Positions 25,951 to 35,190 are shown, numbered from the stretch's first letter. The stretch is DNA of 64,000 bases from Spirosomataceae bacterium TFI 002 (GCA_900230115.1 LT907983.1:1-64000); one strand, 5' to 3'. The notes: generated by a model from the sequence alone, not told the origin. Made by a program: numbers and translations.

Positions 25951-27921
25951 TTACCTCACCCTAATAACACCCTGCATCAAAGTATAATGCCCAGGGAAAG
26001 TACAAACGAAAGTGTAATTCCCTTTTTCCATTGGTGCAGTAAAGTAAATTGATTCTGAACTCTCTGGCTGTAATAGTCCAGTATGGTACATCACTTCGTC
26101 TAGCTGAGGTACAAAGCCCATTTCCTCAGCCTTAAGTCCAAGGTTAAATGCCGCCTGACCAACTTTCTCTACTGAATTTGGCTTAACGATCAGCATGTTG
26201 TGTAACATATCATCATTGTTATTGAATGTTAACTTTATTCTCGTGCCTGCCTTTACGGTAACTTTTTCTGTATCGTACTTTAAACCTGGTTTAGTTGCAA
26301 TAATGATTGTTTGATCCACTTTCCCCCCCCAGTCATCAGGCATAGAATTTACTCTTTTGTCGGATACAATTTCATACGTTTTGGACATTTGATGCATGCT
26401 ATGATCCATCTTTTTGGCAACAGCATATTTCTTTTGATCTATTCCTGCTACAGCTTTATTTATAACATTGAGCGTAAAGTATCCTACATTATGGAGCAAA
26501 GGCTCATCAGTTGAATTGGTAATTCCCTCGGCGGTAATACCAAAAATATAACCCAGTCTCATGCTATCAACTGCTATATGTGCAGATAAGCCATCATCGG
26601 ATAGCTTTATTGCCTTGATATTAACCTCTCTTTGATTGATAATTGGACTACCGTAAGTATGATGATACTTGTAATTGAAACTTTGAATATCATATGAGCT
26701 TGGGTCAAGTGCTTTTTCTTTGTTTACTTCTTGAGTAAACTCAATAAGGAAACCATCTGAAGCAGACTTTATAGATTTTATTTCAAAAGGAACTTCTCCT
26801 GTCCAAACTAATCGTTGTATACCAAATTTGTCCTTTCCTGTTGCAGCCCAACCTCTACTTGTTTGCCCTACAAACATAGAATTATCAAGTCCCCAACGCA
26901 TTCTTAAAATCCCAGACTGAAAGCCATCTTTGAAAGGATAACAAGCTCCTTGATAAACTCCATCTACTTTTTCAAGTTGCATTCTCATTACCTTGCTATG
27001 ACCTTGATCACCAACGTAATATTGACCATCAAAAGGGCCAAAAGCTCCATTAGAATTGTCTTGCACTATGTCCGAAGTACTTATTCCCATCAAAGTATGT
27101 GGAAACCATACCGCTGGTGCTTTAAGACCGGGTACTCGTTGAGCTACTTCAAACAATGGCTCTCCAGTATCAGGAATGTCTTCAATTTTAAGGCTAACTG
27201 GAGAATTTGCTTCACCACTCCATCTTAATCCTGCTACGTTACCAGCAAAATCTCCTTTCGCCAAATGTGTTACTCTTCCTGAGCCAACCCAATCTCCTTG
27301 ATTTTCGGCATAAAAGATATCTCCTTCATTATTTGTATTGAATCCAGCTGGTGAGCGAAGTCCTGTTGCCCATGGAGTCATTTCTGCTTTGTCATTTAGG
27401 GTAAACATCCAACCTCTCCATTTGCTCTGGCTTGCTCCTCTTCCTATCCAATCTAGGTTCAATGTAAAAAGCATTTCACCATTTGCCAGCTCCACTGGAC
27501 CATAGCTATATTGGTGATAGTTTCCAGAAAGCGGCCACTTGTAAAACTGATCGTATTCATCAGCCTTTCCGTCATTGTTATTATCTCTTAGGATGGTAAC
27601 TTCACCCCTTTGTGTTGCCCATAGATTTCCTTTGATGTAAGCCAATCCCAGCGGTTCATGAAGACCTTCTGCAAACTTGGAAAAAGTAGGTCGCGTATTG
27701 TTGAACATGTAAGGGTTTTCAATTTTCCAAACCTCTCCTCTACGCGTACAAGCCGCCAAACTACCATCAGGAATTACGGCCAACCCACCAACTTCCATTT
27801 CAATTCCTTCTGGAATAGGTAGTGTGATTATTTTATAATAATCGTCTTCCGTCTTTTGTCCAAAAACTGAAATCGATAAAAAGATTAAAACGATACTTAA
27901 TTTTGATATATATGAATTCAT
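25951..27921 (-). CDS. Beta-propeller dehydrogenase fused to an azurin-like cupredoxin domain
   Basis: Start chosen at 27921 (MNSYISKLSIVLIFLSISVFG, a clear signal peptide), one base after the upstream stop; the earlier ATG at 27969 would lie inside that gene. The first 390 residues or so form a PQQ-dependent-sugar-dehydrogenase-like propeller (LAVIPDGSLAACTRRGEVWKI, NNNDGKADEYDQF, FYAENQGDWVGSG). A linker domain follows. The last 110 residues or so are a type I copper domain: His in LHNMLIV, Cys640 and His645 in CTFPGHY, Met649. The fusion suggests that electrons go straight from the oxidised substrate to a blue-copper carrier. The substrate is unknown. Confidence 0.85.
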   Translation of the reverse strand: MNSYISKLSIVLIFLSISVFGQKTEDDYYKIITLPIPEGIEMEVGGLAVIPDGSLAACTRRGEVWKIENPYMFNNTRPTFSKFAEGLHEPLGLAYIKGNLWATQRGEVTILRDNNNDGKADEYDQFYKWPLSGNYHQYSYGPVELANGEMLFTLNLDWIGRGASQSKWRGWMFTLNDKAEMTPWATGLRSPAGFNTNNEGDIFYAENQGDWVGSGRVTHLAKGDFAGNVAGLRWSGEANSPVSLKIEDIPDTGEPLFEVAQRVPGLKAPAVWFPHTLMGISTSDIVQDNSNGAFGPFDGQYYVGDQGHSKVMRMQLEKVDGVYQGACYPFKDGFQSGILRMRWGLDNSMFVGQTSRGWAATGKDKFGIQRLVWTGEVPFEIKSIKSASDGFLIEFTQEVNKEKALDPSSYDIQSFNYKYHHTYGSPIINQREVNIKAIKLSDDGLSAHIAVDSMRLGYIFGITAEGITNSTDEPLLHNVGYFTLNVINKAVAGIDQKKYAVAKKMDHSMHQMSKTYEIVSDKRVNSMPDDWGGKVDQTIIIATKPGLKYDTEKVTVKAGTRIKLTFNNNDDMLHNMLIVKPNSVEKVGQAAFNLGLKAEEMGFVPQLDEVMYHTGLLQPESSESIYFTAPMEKGNYTFVCTFPGHYTLMQGVIRVR

Positions 27922-27922
27922 T

Positions 27923-29626
27923 TTACCAAGCAATTTTATAGTTGATTTCATGTTTTCCAGCTGGAACATGAGAAATTAGTTGTGTTACTTCGTCATCGAC
28001 TTTTACGATTTCTACATTATCCTTTACAAACAAATAATGGTCGTCCACTTTGTAAACACCTGTGGTTAGTTTTTGAATTGCTTTTGCCGTGGCAATTATA
28101 TGGTCAGTACTATTTTTGCTATCCACCTTTGTGGTGCATAACAGTGCACTCCCTTCAGGTTTGAAAGATTTAGCTACTCTTGCATCACCAAGTTTAAATA
28201 TGAAAGTTGGCCTGTTTTTATCGCCGAGCGTATATTTATCAAATTCAAAACCACTCATGTAAGCATCAAAATCTTGCACATCACCGCTTAACTCAGTTAC
28301 CAAACCTAATGGGCGAATTATTTGCGGTTCACCACGTTGGTACCACATTTCAGTTACGTCAGCGAAATCTCCCCGCCAAGCCGCCAACAAACTACCAGTC
28401 CCTAAATCAAAAGAATAATGAACACCAGATTTTTCACCTACAGATACCACTTCAGTCTTTTTCACTCCCTTATGCATCATAAATGAACGAATCAATTGGG
28501 CATTTTCTCCTGTAGGGTTTTCGTAAATACTACCATTTTCTTTTGCTACTGGAACAGATCTACTCGCACTTAATGGATAAGGTCTAAATTGTCCACTACT
28601 AACATATAATCCCATAACCGGAGCCCACCATACTCTTTGATAGACATACTTAATTTTATGAGTACCTTTTTGTAATTCTATAAGTCCAGTCTGTGGCTCC
28701 CTTACTGTTGAAAACTTACCACCTGCAATTAATTTGCCATCAATACTCAGGTACCCTTGACCAGAATACACTGCAGTAAAAGCATATACATTTGACTCTA
28801 AAACTTCTAAATCTCCTTCATAAGTAAGTCTATATCTCGTATAGTCGTTAGGTACATCATAGCTCAAATCCTTGGCAGTGCCATTGATAGTAGGTTTGTC
28901 TGTATTTGTAAAATCAGGGTCGTCGCTATTGGTTTCTTGTAATGTATAGCTCAAATTAGACAGCTTAACTGGTTGCTTATCTTCATAAGCCAAGTATGCA
29001 ACATTTCTTAAAGCAGTAGTTCCTTTTATATTAGTAAATGTTACTGCAGTTTCTCTATTTTTTGCCACACCATTTATTTCAAAGGCAGATGAAAGAAAAA
29101 CGTTTTCTAAAACCGGGATTCCGTTTACATTAATATATTCTAGTCTTGCAACTTGACCATTTTGAGCCGGAATAAAAGATAACTCCACAGTGTTCCAAAG
29201 TCCAAATGTACGTCCAACACTCTGTTTTGGCTTTTTAAAAGAACCATCCTTCAATTGTAAACTTCCAAAATTAGAGGCCGACAAATCAGCCCTAGTATTG
29301 AATTGAATATTGTATGTGTCTTGAAGCTTCATTGTACATTCTCCATTCTCGCTTTGTAAGAGCTCAAATTTCATTTTAAATTCTCCTAGCTTTCTATTCG
29401 TGCTAATGGCAGCACCTACTGAACTAGCATAAAGAGCTCCTACTCCAGCTTTTGTTCCCATTTGAGTTGTATTGGGTACAAAGTTGATTTCTGCTACTTC
29501 TTTCCATTTTCCTAAATTCCACTCTGAACTAGGAAGAGGATTCATCGGAAAATCTAGTGATTGAGACATTGCATTCGTTCCGATCAGGATTGAACACAAT
29601 AGACATAAGACAAGTTTTATTTTCAT
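27923..29626 (-). CDS. Exported DUF1080-like / PA14-like protein linked to the cupredoxin dehydrogenase
   Basis: A 567-residue exported protein (signal MKIKLVLCLLCSILIGTNAM). Residues of about 40-200 look like a concanavalin-fold DUF1080 (3-keto-disaccharide hydrolase) domain (KLGEFKMKFELLQSENGEC, LWNTVELSFIP, YINVNGIPVLENVF). The middle is PA14-like (YRLTYEGDLEVLESNVYAFT, GYLSIDGKLIAGG, GTHKIKYVYQ). The C-terminal third, GVHYSFDLGTGSLLAAWRG, is typical of proteins found with heme dehydrogenases. The DUF1080 match is by pattern and is moderate. It overlaps almost end to end with the cupredoxin dehydrogenase (1-base gap), so the two likely work together on the same glycoside-derived substrate. 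Confidence 0.65.
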   Translation of the reverse strand: MKIKLVLCLLCSILIGTNAMSQSLDFPMNPLPSSEWNLGKWKEVAEINFVPNTTQMGTKAGVGALYASSVGAAISTNRKLGEFKMKFELLQSENGECTMKLQDTYNIQFNTRADLSASNFGSLQLKDGSFKKPKQSVGRTFGLWNTVELSFIPAQNGQVARLEYINVNGIPVLENVFLSSAFEINGVAKNRETAVTFTNIKGTTALRNVAYLAYEDKQPVKLSNLSYTLQETNSDDPDFTNTDKPTINGTAKDLSYDVPNDYTRYRLTYEGDLEVLESNVYAFTAVYSGQGYLSIDGKLIAGGKFSTVREPQTGLIELQKGTHKIKYVYQRVWWAPVMGLYVSSGQFRPYPLSASRSVPVAKENGSIYENPTGENAQLIRSFMMHKGVKKTEVVSVGEKSGVHYSFDLGTGSLLAAWRGDFADVTEMWYQRGEPQIIRPLGLVTELSGDVQDFDAYMSGFEFDKYTLGDKNRPTFIFKLGDARVAKSFKPEGSALLCTTKVDSKNSTDHIIATAKAIQKLTTGVYKVDDHYLFVKDNVEIVKVDDEVTQLISHVPAGKHEINYKIAW

Positions 29627-29648
29627 TTTTCAGGGTTCATATGAAAGG

Positions 29649-29656
29649 CAAAAATA
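29649..29656 (-). promoter_or_regulatory. Bacteroidota-type -7 box (DUF1080-like operon)
   Basis: The minus strand reads TATTTTTG, an exact TAnnTTTG match, 23 bases upstream of the ATG at 29626. It would drive the DUF1080-like, dehydrogenase and M43 protease genes as one unit. Confidence 0.5.
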
Positions 29657-29717
29657 GAAAGTTTAGCCCAAAGGCATTAAGAAAACATGATTTTAGTGTA
29701 AGATTAAAATGCTTTCT

Positions 29718-29725
29718 TATTTTTG
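29718..29725 (+). promoter_or_regulatory. Bacteroidota-type -7 box (nucleotidyltransferase gene)
   Basis: TATTTTTG, an exact TAnnTTTG match, lies 30 bases before the ATG at 29756. Confidence 0.5.
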
Positions 29726-29755
29726 CACCGCGTTACAAAAAAACATACTTTATAA

Positions 29756-30658
29756 ATGAAACCAACCTTATTAATTCTTGCAGCTGGAATGGGTAGCCGA
29801 TACGGCGGAATCAAGCAACTAGATTCTTTTGGCCCAAATGGCGAAACCATTATCGATTATTCATTATTTGATGCGATACGCGGTGGATTTGGCAAGGTAG
29901 TTTTCATCATTAGAGAAGAACTTAAAGATGATTTTGAAGCCACTTTTGGCCCAAAACTAAAAGGAAAAATAGACTACGATTATGCAATACAAGGAATTCA
30001 ATCGTATGTTCCAACAGAATTAGGCGAAATTGATCGTACCAAACCTTGGGGAACCGGACATGCCATGTTGTGTGCTTGGGAACAAACAGAAACTCCATTC
30101 GCTGTCATAAATGCTGACGATTTTTACGGAGCCGATGCTTTTAAAACAATGGCAGACTTCTTAAGTACTGACAAGGACGAACACCTTCATGCAATGGTTG
30201 GATATCAAGTTAAAAACACGCTTTCGGAGAATGGAACGGTGAGTAGAGGTGTTTGTCAAAAAAATGAAGCAGGAAACCTTACCGAAGTAATTGAAAGGAC
30301 AAAAATCCTTCGTGACGAAAGTGGTAAAATTGTATTTCTAGACGAGGGTGATCCTGTAGTTTTGGACGAAAATGCTCCTGTTTCTATGAATTTCTGGGGT
30401 TTTAAACATGGTGTTTTCCAAACAGCTAATGAAATGTTCCAAGAATATGCCAAGAAGAACTACATGATTCCAAAGGCAGAATTCTTTATACCCTTAATCG
30501 CAAGTAACGCAATCGCGACAGGAACTGGAAACGTAAAAGTATTCGATACGGCTTCAGATTGGTTCGGTGTTACGTACCCAGAAGATAAGCCAGATGTGCA
30601 AGCATCCATAAGTAAGTTGATAGGTGAAGGAAAGTATCCCGAGAAACTTTGGAATTAA
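29756..30658 (+). CDS. Sugar-phosphate nucleotidyltransferase
   Basis: A 300-residue NTP_transferase enzyme that would couple a nucleoside triphosphate to a sugar phosphate. The nucleotide-binding signature is LILAAGMGSRYGGIKQLDS at residues 5-23; the metal Asp lies in VINADDFYGADAF. GPNGETIIDYSLFDA and RGVCQKN follow the GlmU/RfbA-like fold. It has no left-handed beta-helix acetyltransferase domain. The sugar is unknown. The convergent glycosyltransferase gene ends one base later, and the two may serve the same surface glycan. Confidence 0.82.
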   Translation: MKPTLLILAAGMGSRYGGIKQLDSFGPNGETIIDYSLFDAIRGGFGKVVFIIREELKDDFEATFGPKLKGKIDYDYAIQGIQSYVPTELGEIDRTKPWGTGHAMLCAWEQTETPFAVINADDFYGADAFKTMADFLSTDKDEHLHAMVGYQVKNTLSENGTVSRGVCQKNEAGNLTEVIERTKILRDESGKIVFLDEGDPVVLDENAPVSMNFWGFKHGVFQTANEMFQEYAKKNYMIPKAEFFIPLIASNAIATGTGNVKVFDTASDWFGVTYPEDKPDVQASISKLIGEGKYPEKLWN

Positions 30659-31537
30659 TTAACCTTTCACAATCTTAAAATTCCTATACTCCCCTATTCT
30701 ATAGCCTGTTAAACTTTCAATAAACATTAACAAACGATAACGAAGGCTTTTAAAGTTCTTCTTGGAAATATCTGTGTCGAATTTCCAGTTTTGAGACTTG
30801 ATTCTTTCTTGAATGTATTTTGGATGTGTTCCAATGTATTTTGCCAAAGAATCTATTTTTGAGTAATCGAACGAACCACTGTCTGCAATTTCACCTATAG
30901 ACTTTGAATGCGTCCAATTACTGGCAAGTCCTTGAATCTTTTCGAGCATTTTAGTAGGGTGTTTTACCCAACCATAATGATTGATGTATGCGTTGATCGC
31001 AATCGCATTTACTTTCTCTTCCCCATTCTTTCTAAACCCCTGAGCATCCCGAAAAGAACGAATTGCAGGATTATTTTTGATAATTCTTACTTCTCGTTTG
31101 TACCAAGCTCTAGAATCCGCCAGATAGTCATAAGAGCCATAAAAGTGACGGTATTTGAAAAGTAAGCCGTCTACCTTGGGATTGGAAGCATACTTTTGCA
31201 TTTGGCTTCTAATCTCCTCATGATCATTTTCATGAATCACTTCGTCCGCTTGAATGTAAAATAGCCAATCAAATTCTTTTGGGATAAAATCAATAACTCT
31301 ATTGGTTTCGAAAGCCAATATTTTACCGCCTTCAAACATATTTTCGTCCCACTCTGTCTCAAAAATTACAATTTTGGGCGAATCAATTGACTTTAAAACT
31401 TCCAATGTATTGTCGTCAGACTTTCCAACTCCAATATAGAAATGATCACATAAAGGCAAAACAGACTGAATAGACGCTAGAATTGGATAGTCGTATTTTA
31501 CAACATTCCTAGCTATTGTAAAACCTGCAACTTTCAT
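30659..31537 (-). CDS. GT2-like glycosyltransferase
   Basis: A 292-residue cytoplasmic enzyme with a GT-A-like N-terminus (VAGFTIARNVVKYDYPILAS) and a DxD-type site in YIQADEVIHENDHEE. DNTLEVLKSI and IVIFETEWDENMFEGG are typical of small GT2-like proteins in Bacteroidota glycan loci. The acceptor is unknown. Its start overlaps the stop of the Gfo/Idh/MocA gene by 1 base, forming an operon with lysA. Confidence 0.72.
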   Translation of the reverse strand: MKVAGFTIARNVVKYDYPILASIQSVLPLCDHFYIGVGKSDDNTLEVLKSIDSPKIVIFETEWDENMFEGGKILAFETNRVIDFIPKEFDWLFYIQADEVIHENDHEEIRSQMQKYASNPKVDGLLFKYRHFYGSYDYLADSRAWYKREVRIIKNNPAIRSFRDAQGFRKNGEEKVNAIAINAYINHYGWVKHPTKMLEKIQGLASNWTHSKSIGEIADSGSFDYSKIDSLAKYIGTHPKYIQERIKSQNWKFDTDISKKNFKSLRYRLLMFIESLTGYRIGEYRNFKIVKG

Positions 31538-32541
31538 TAAGACCTTACTTTTTCTATTATTCGGATTTGCTCCGCAACTTGTTCTGGTTTGATGATAATT
31601 TCTGCTTTTCCTTCTATTGCATCAGCTAAGTTTTGGAATAAATACATCCAATTTCCTTGCATGGTGTCAATCGTACCTTTGAGCTCTAGTCCTGCTATAT
31701 TTGTAAATATTTGAGCATTTTGGTTTTCTGGTTCTATACCAAAACCTTCCATTCCAGGTAAATACCCAGCCTTTAGGTGATCTTCTTGAACATCGATTCC
31801 ATTCTTGATTAAGGATCCAGACAAACCATGTACAGCATATCTAGGAGCTTGCTCTTTCATTAGTAAACTAGACTTTAACATCACTCTTACCTTTCCAAAT
31901 ACCATTCTGATATCAAAGGCATCGTCAATTTGCGAACCCTCTCTTTGAATAAATACTTCACCATCAACTTCATCAGGTGTACCGAATAAGTATATAGCCT
32001 GATCTATAATATGAGCACCTAAGTCATATAGAATTCCGCTTCCTGGCGTAGTTGCTTCTTTCCACTGTTTTGTGTGTAAATCAGGTTTATATCGATCGTA
32101 ACGAGCTTCGTAGGTATGAATCTCTCCTAGCATTCCTGACTGAATCACTCTTTGCAAGGTCATAAAGTCGCTATCGAAACGTCGGTTTTGATATACAGTT
32201 AAAACCTTGTTTTTTGATTTTGCAAGTTCTACAAGTATTTGTGCCTCCTCGTAAGTTGCAGTCATTGGTTTTTCTACCAAAACGTGCTTTCCTGCCTCTA
32301 AAACTCGCTTAGCATACTCAAAGTGAGTAAAGTTGGGCGTACATATTGATATCAAATCAAGCTCTGGATCAGCTAAAAGCTCTTCAAAACTTGAAGCTTT
32401 ACCTGTAAGCGGGAATACCTCTTTTGGTATTTCTTGAGAAGTAACAATACTTTTCAAATGGAAAGCTGGATGTACCGAAAAGAACGGTGCCTGTAACCAA
32501 CGACCAGATAAACCAAAACCTACTAAGCCTACTTTTATCAT
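31537..32541 (-). CDS. Gfo/Idh/MocA-family oxidoreductase
   Basis: A 334-residue NAD(P)-dependent sugar-type oxidoreductase. The Rossmann fold begins with VGLVGFGLSGRWLQAPFF; CTPNFTHFEYAKRVLEAGKH and the catalytic-region VEKPMT follow, then DLGAHIIDQAIYLFG with the conserved His. No signal peptide, so the enzyme is cytoplasmic. The substrate is unknown; the family covers inositol, keto-sugars and sugar nucleotides. It begins 3 bases after lysA, so the two share a transcript. Confidence 0.85.
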   Translation of the reverse strand: MIKVGLVGFGLSGRWLQAPFFSVHPAFHLKSIVTSQEIPKEVFPLTGKASSFEELLADPELDLISICTPNFTHFEYAKRVLEAGKHVLVEKPMTATYEEAQILVELAKSKNKVLTVYQNRRFDSDFMTLQRVIQSGMLGEIHTYEARYDRYKPDLHTKQWKEATTPGSGILYDLGAHIIDQAIYLFGTPDEVDGEVFIQREGSQIDDAFDIRMVFGKVRVMLKSSLLMKEQAPRYAVHGLSGSLIKNGIDVQEDHLKAGYLPGMEGFGIEPENQNAQIFTNIAGLELKGTIDTMQGNWMYLFQNLADAIEGKAEIIIKPEQVAEQIRIIEKVRS

Positions 32542-32544
32542 ATC

Positions 32545-33783
32545 TTAAATGTTTATTTCTATTTGATTTCTAAGTATATCTTCCATAGTTTCTCTCTCTC
32601 TTACAAGATGAGCAACCTCATTATATACAAGGACTTCTGCTGGTTTACGACGAGAATTATAATTGGACGCCATGGAGAAGCAATAAGCACCAGCATTTTT
32701 CATTCCTAATAAATCTCCCATTTCCACTTTGGGTAATTCACGATCCGAACCCATTGTATCTGTCTCACAAATATAACCAACTACATCGTATTTTTCGGTC
32801 TCAGAACTTCTCGGTGAAACGTTTACTATTTCGTGATATGCATCGTACATCATAGGACGTAAAAGATGATTTAGACCTGTGTCTACATGAACAAAATTGC
32901 GACCAGGGTTATGTTTTACCACGGTAGCAGTCATTAATAATGTACCACTTTCACTTACCAAATACTTCCCTGGCTCAAACCAAAGTCCAACCTTCTTGCC
33001 ATATTTCTCCTGAAACTTAATGAATTCAGCTACTACACCTTTACCAATTTCCTCAATGTCTGTAATGTGGTCGTTCTCGGAGTAAGCGACTTTGAATCCA
33101 GACCCCATGTCTATAAACTCAAGATTAGGGAAATACTTGAGTGCAATGTCGAAAGACTTTTTCATTGCCTCTATTATCACCGATGCATCTTTAAAGTCAG
33201 ATCCATTGTGTTGATGAAGGCCTACTACGTTTAGCTTATACTTCTCCACCAAATCCATAATTTTATCTATGTACTCTATGGGAATACCAAATTTAGAATC
33301 TGCATGACCTGTAGATATTTTTAGATTTCCGCCAGCCATTATGGAAGGATTTAGGCGAATAGCAATTGGATACTTATTTCCGTATTTCTCTCCAATATAT
33401 TCCATCAAAGCCAAGCTGTCAAGATTCAAACGAATTCCTAAACTAACTGCTTCTTCGATTTCATCAAACGTTACGCCACTAGGAGTATATTGAATTTGTG
33501 AAGGTGTGTAACCAGCTTTTAAAGCCAAAGTTGCTTCTTCAATGGAAACCACATCAATACCCACTCCATTTTTCAACATTAATTTGAGAACGGAAAGGTT
33601 TGTAAGAGCCTTACAAGCGTATTTTAATTTTAACTCTACACCTGGGAAAGCTGCTTTCATTTTACTGATTTGAGCTTCTATTTTATTGCCGTCGTAGACA
33701 TATAAAGGTGAACCATATGATTTAACAAGTTCTTCAACTTTGTAATTTTGGATGTAATACCCAGTTTCTCTGTGCTGTAACAA
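32545..33783 (-). CDS. lysA: Diaminopimelate decarboxylase LysA
   Basis: Decarboxylates meso-diaminopimelate to L-lysine. The PLP lysine is Lys58 in KYACKALTN, and the alanine-racemase-like barrel is visible (QYTPSGVTFDEIEEAV, GLHQHNGSDF, FIDMGSGF). The second active-site block is CETDTMGSDRELP, with the substrate Cys. FEPGKYLVSESGTLL completes the family pattern. At 412 residues the length is normal. It leads an operon with an oxidoreductase and a glycosyltransferase, an unusual pairing for lysA. Confidence 0.93.
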   Translation of the reverse strand: MLQHRETGYYIQNYKVEELVKSYGSPLYVYDGNKIEAQISKMKAAFPGVELKLKYACKALTNLSVLKLMLKNGVGIDVVSIEEATLALKAGYTPSQIQYTPSGVTFDEIEEAVSLGIRLNLDSLALMEYIGEKYGNKYPIAIRLNPSIMAGGNLKISTGHADSKFGIPIEYIDKIMDLVEKYKLNVVGLHQHNGSDFKDASVIIEAMKKSFDIALKYFPNLEFIDMGSGFKVAYSENDHITDIEEIGKGVVAEFIKFQEKYGKKVGLWFEPGKYLVSESGTLLMTATVVKHNPGRNFVHVDTGLNHLLRPMMYDAYHEIVNVSPRSSETEKYDVVGYICETDTMGSDRELPKVEMGDLLGMKNAGAYCFSMASNYNSRRKPAEVLVYNEVAHLVRERETMEDILRNQIEINI

Positions 33784-33804
33784 GTCTTTTTATTAATTTT
33801 TTTG

Positions 33805-33812
33805 CAAAGATA
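33805..33812 (-). promoter_or_regulatory. Bacteroidota-type -7 box (lysA operon)
   Basis: The minus strand reads TATCTTTG, an exact TAnnTTTG match, 22 bases upstream of the lysA ATG. Confidence 0.55.
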
Positions 33813-33846
33813 TGGAAAGCAATTAAAGCAAATAGCCATGAAAGAT

Positions 33847-33854
33847 TAACTTTG
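33847..33854 (+). promoter_or_regulatory. Bacteroidota-type -7 box (phoD-like gene)
   Basis: TAACTTTG, an exact TAnnTTTG match, lies 19 bases before the ATG at 33874. It is back to back with the lysA box. Confidence 0.55.
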
Positions 33855-33873
33855 GGGCAATTAAAAATTAGAA

Positions 33874-35190
33874 ATGAAAAGAATCCTACTGATCTGTTTA
33901 TTATTCATTAGTTCAAATGCGATCTCGCAGCTTGTTGCAGGCCCAATGTTGGGATACAGCGAAATGAAAGAAGTGCTTATTTGGGCTCAAACAGAGGGTA
34001 CTGCTGAGGTGCAGTATGCTTATTGGCCAATGGGTAAACCTGCCGATAAAAAATTGACTGATAAAGTTAAAACAGTAAAAGATAATAATTTCATAGCCCA
34101 AATTCTTGCAACAGACTTAGAGCCTAGTACAAAATACAACTACGAAATTCATATCAACGGCAAAAAACAATCATTTTCTTATCCACTGGAGTTTCAAACT
34201 CAAACTCTTTGGAACTATAGAATGGATCCGCCAGCATTTACTTTCGCAGCTGGTAGTTGCACTTATGTGAATGAAACTGCGTATGATCGACCTGGAAAAC
34301 CTTACGGTAAAACCATGGATATCTTTAACAAAATATATGGTCACAATCCAGATTTCATGGTGTGGGGAGGAGATAATATTTACTTAAGAGAGGTAGATTG
34401 GAATACAAGAAACGGAATTTACCACAGATATAAAGAGTTCAAAAAGCAACCTGAGCTCCAAGCTTTATGGGCAAATACACACCATTACGCTACTTGGGAT
34501 GACCACGACTTTGGCCCAAATGACTCAGATAGAAGTTACCCAGGGAAACCATGGGCTCTTGAAGCTTTTAAAGATAACTGGGGTAATCCTAACTACGTTT
34601 GGGAAAATGAGGCAGTAACAGGCTCTTACCAATGGGAAGATTGTCAATTTTATAACTTAGATGATCGCTGGTTCCGAGCACCAAATGATGATCCAGATTC
34701 TACTAAAGATTATTACGGAGCAAAGCAACTCAATTGGTTGATCGATAATTTGATTTGGTCAAAAGCACCCTTCAAATTTATCGTAACAGGTGGTCAGGTA
34801 GTAAGTCCTTCTAATGTTTTTGAAAACATGGCAGCCTATCCAGTTGAGCGTAAAAAGCTTCTTGATGCAATTGAAAGTAAGAAAATCAAAGGTCTTTTCT
34901 TTATTTCGGGTGACAGGCATCATACAGTAATGCATAAACTTGATAGAGAAGGTACTTACCCACTCTATGAACTTACGATATCACCATTAACTTCTAATGC
35001 TTACGAACCAATGCCCGAGGAGTATAAGTTTAATACAATAATGGAAGGTACTGTTGTAACAAAACAGCAAACATTTGCAATCATGAACGTGAGCGGAAAA
35101 AGAACTGACAGAGAATTGAAAATCTCTGTTTACAACGCTGCCGACGAATTACAATTTGAAAGAACGATTAAGGCAAATGACTTAAAATAA
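33874..35190 (+). CDS. Exported PhoD-like alkaline phosphatase
   Basis: A 438-residue exported phosphatase (signal MKRILLICLLFISSNAIS). An N-terminal Fn3-like domain (about 20-110) precedes the PhoD-like catalytic domain with AGSCTYVN, MVWGGDNIYLREVDW, YATWDDHDFGPND and ISGDRHHTV. These supply the Asp, Asn and His ligands of the metal centre. Such enzymes release phosphate from phosphodi- or monoesters outside the cytoplasm. It shares a divergent intergenic region with lysA and ends in a strong hairpin. Confidence 0.85.
   Translation: MKRILLICLLFISSNAISQLVAGPMLGYSEMKEVLIWAQTEGTAEVQYAYWPMGKPADKKLTDKVKTVKDNNFIAQILATDLEPSTKYNYEIHINGKKQSFSYPLEFQTQTLWNYRMDPPAFTFAAGSCTYVNETAYDRPGKPYGKTMDIFNKIYGHNPDFMVWGGDNIYLREVDWNTRNGIYHRYKEFKKQPELQALWANTHHYATWDDHDFGPNDSDRSYPGKPWALEAFKDNWGNPNYVWENEAVTGSYQWEDCQFYNLDDRWFRAPNDDPDSTKDYYGAKQLNWLIDNLIWSKAPFKFIVTGGQVVSPSNVFENMAAYPVERKKLLDAIESKKIKGLFFISGDRHHTVMHKLDREGTYPLYELTISPLTSNAYEPMPEEYKFNTIMEGTVVTKQQTFAIMNVSGKRTDRELKISVYNAADELQFERTIKANDLK

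Noticed and set aside
27922-27969. ATG at 27969 as the start of the cupredoxin dehydrogenase
   Set aside because: It lies within the upstream coding sequence and hides the signal peptide that begins at 27921.
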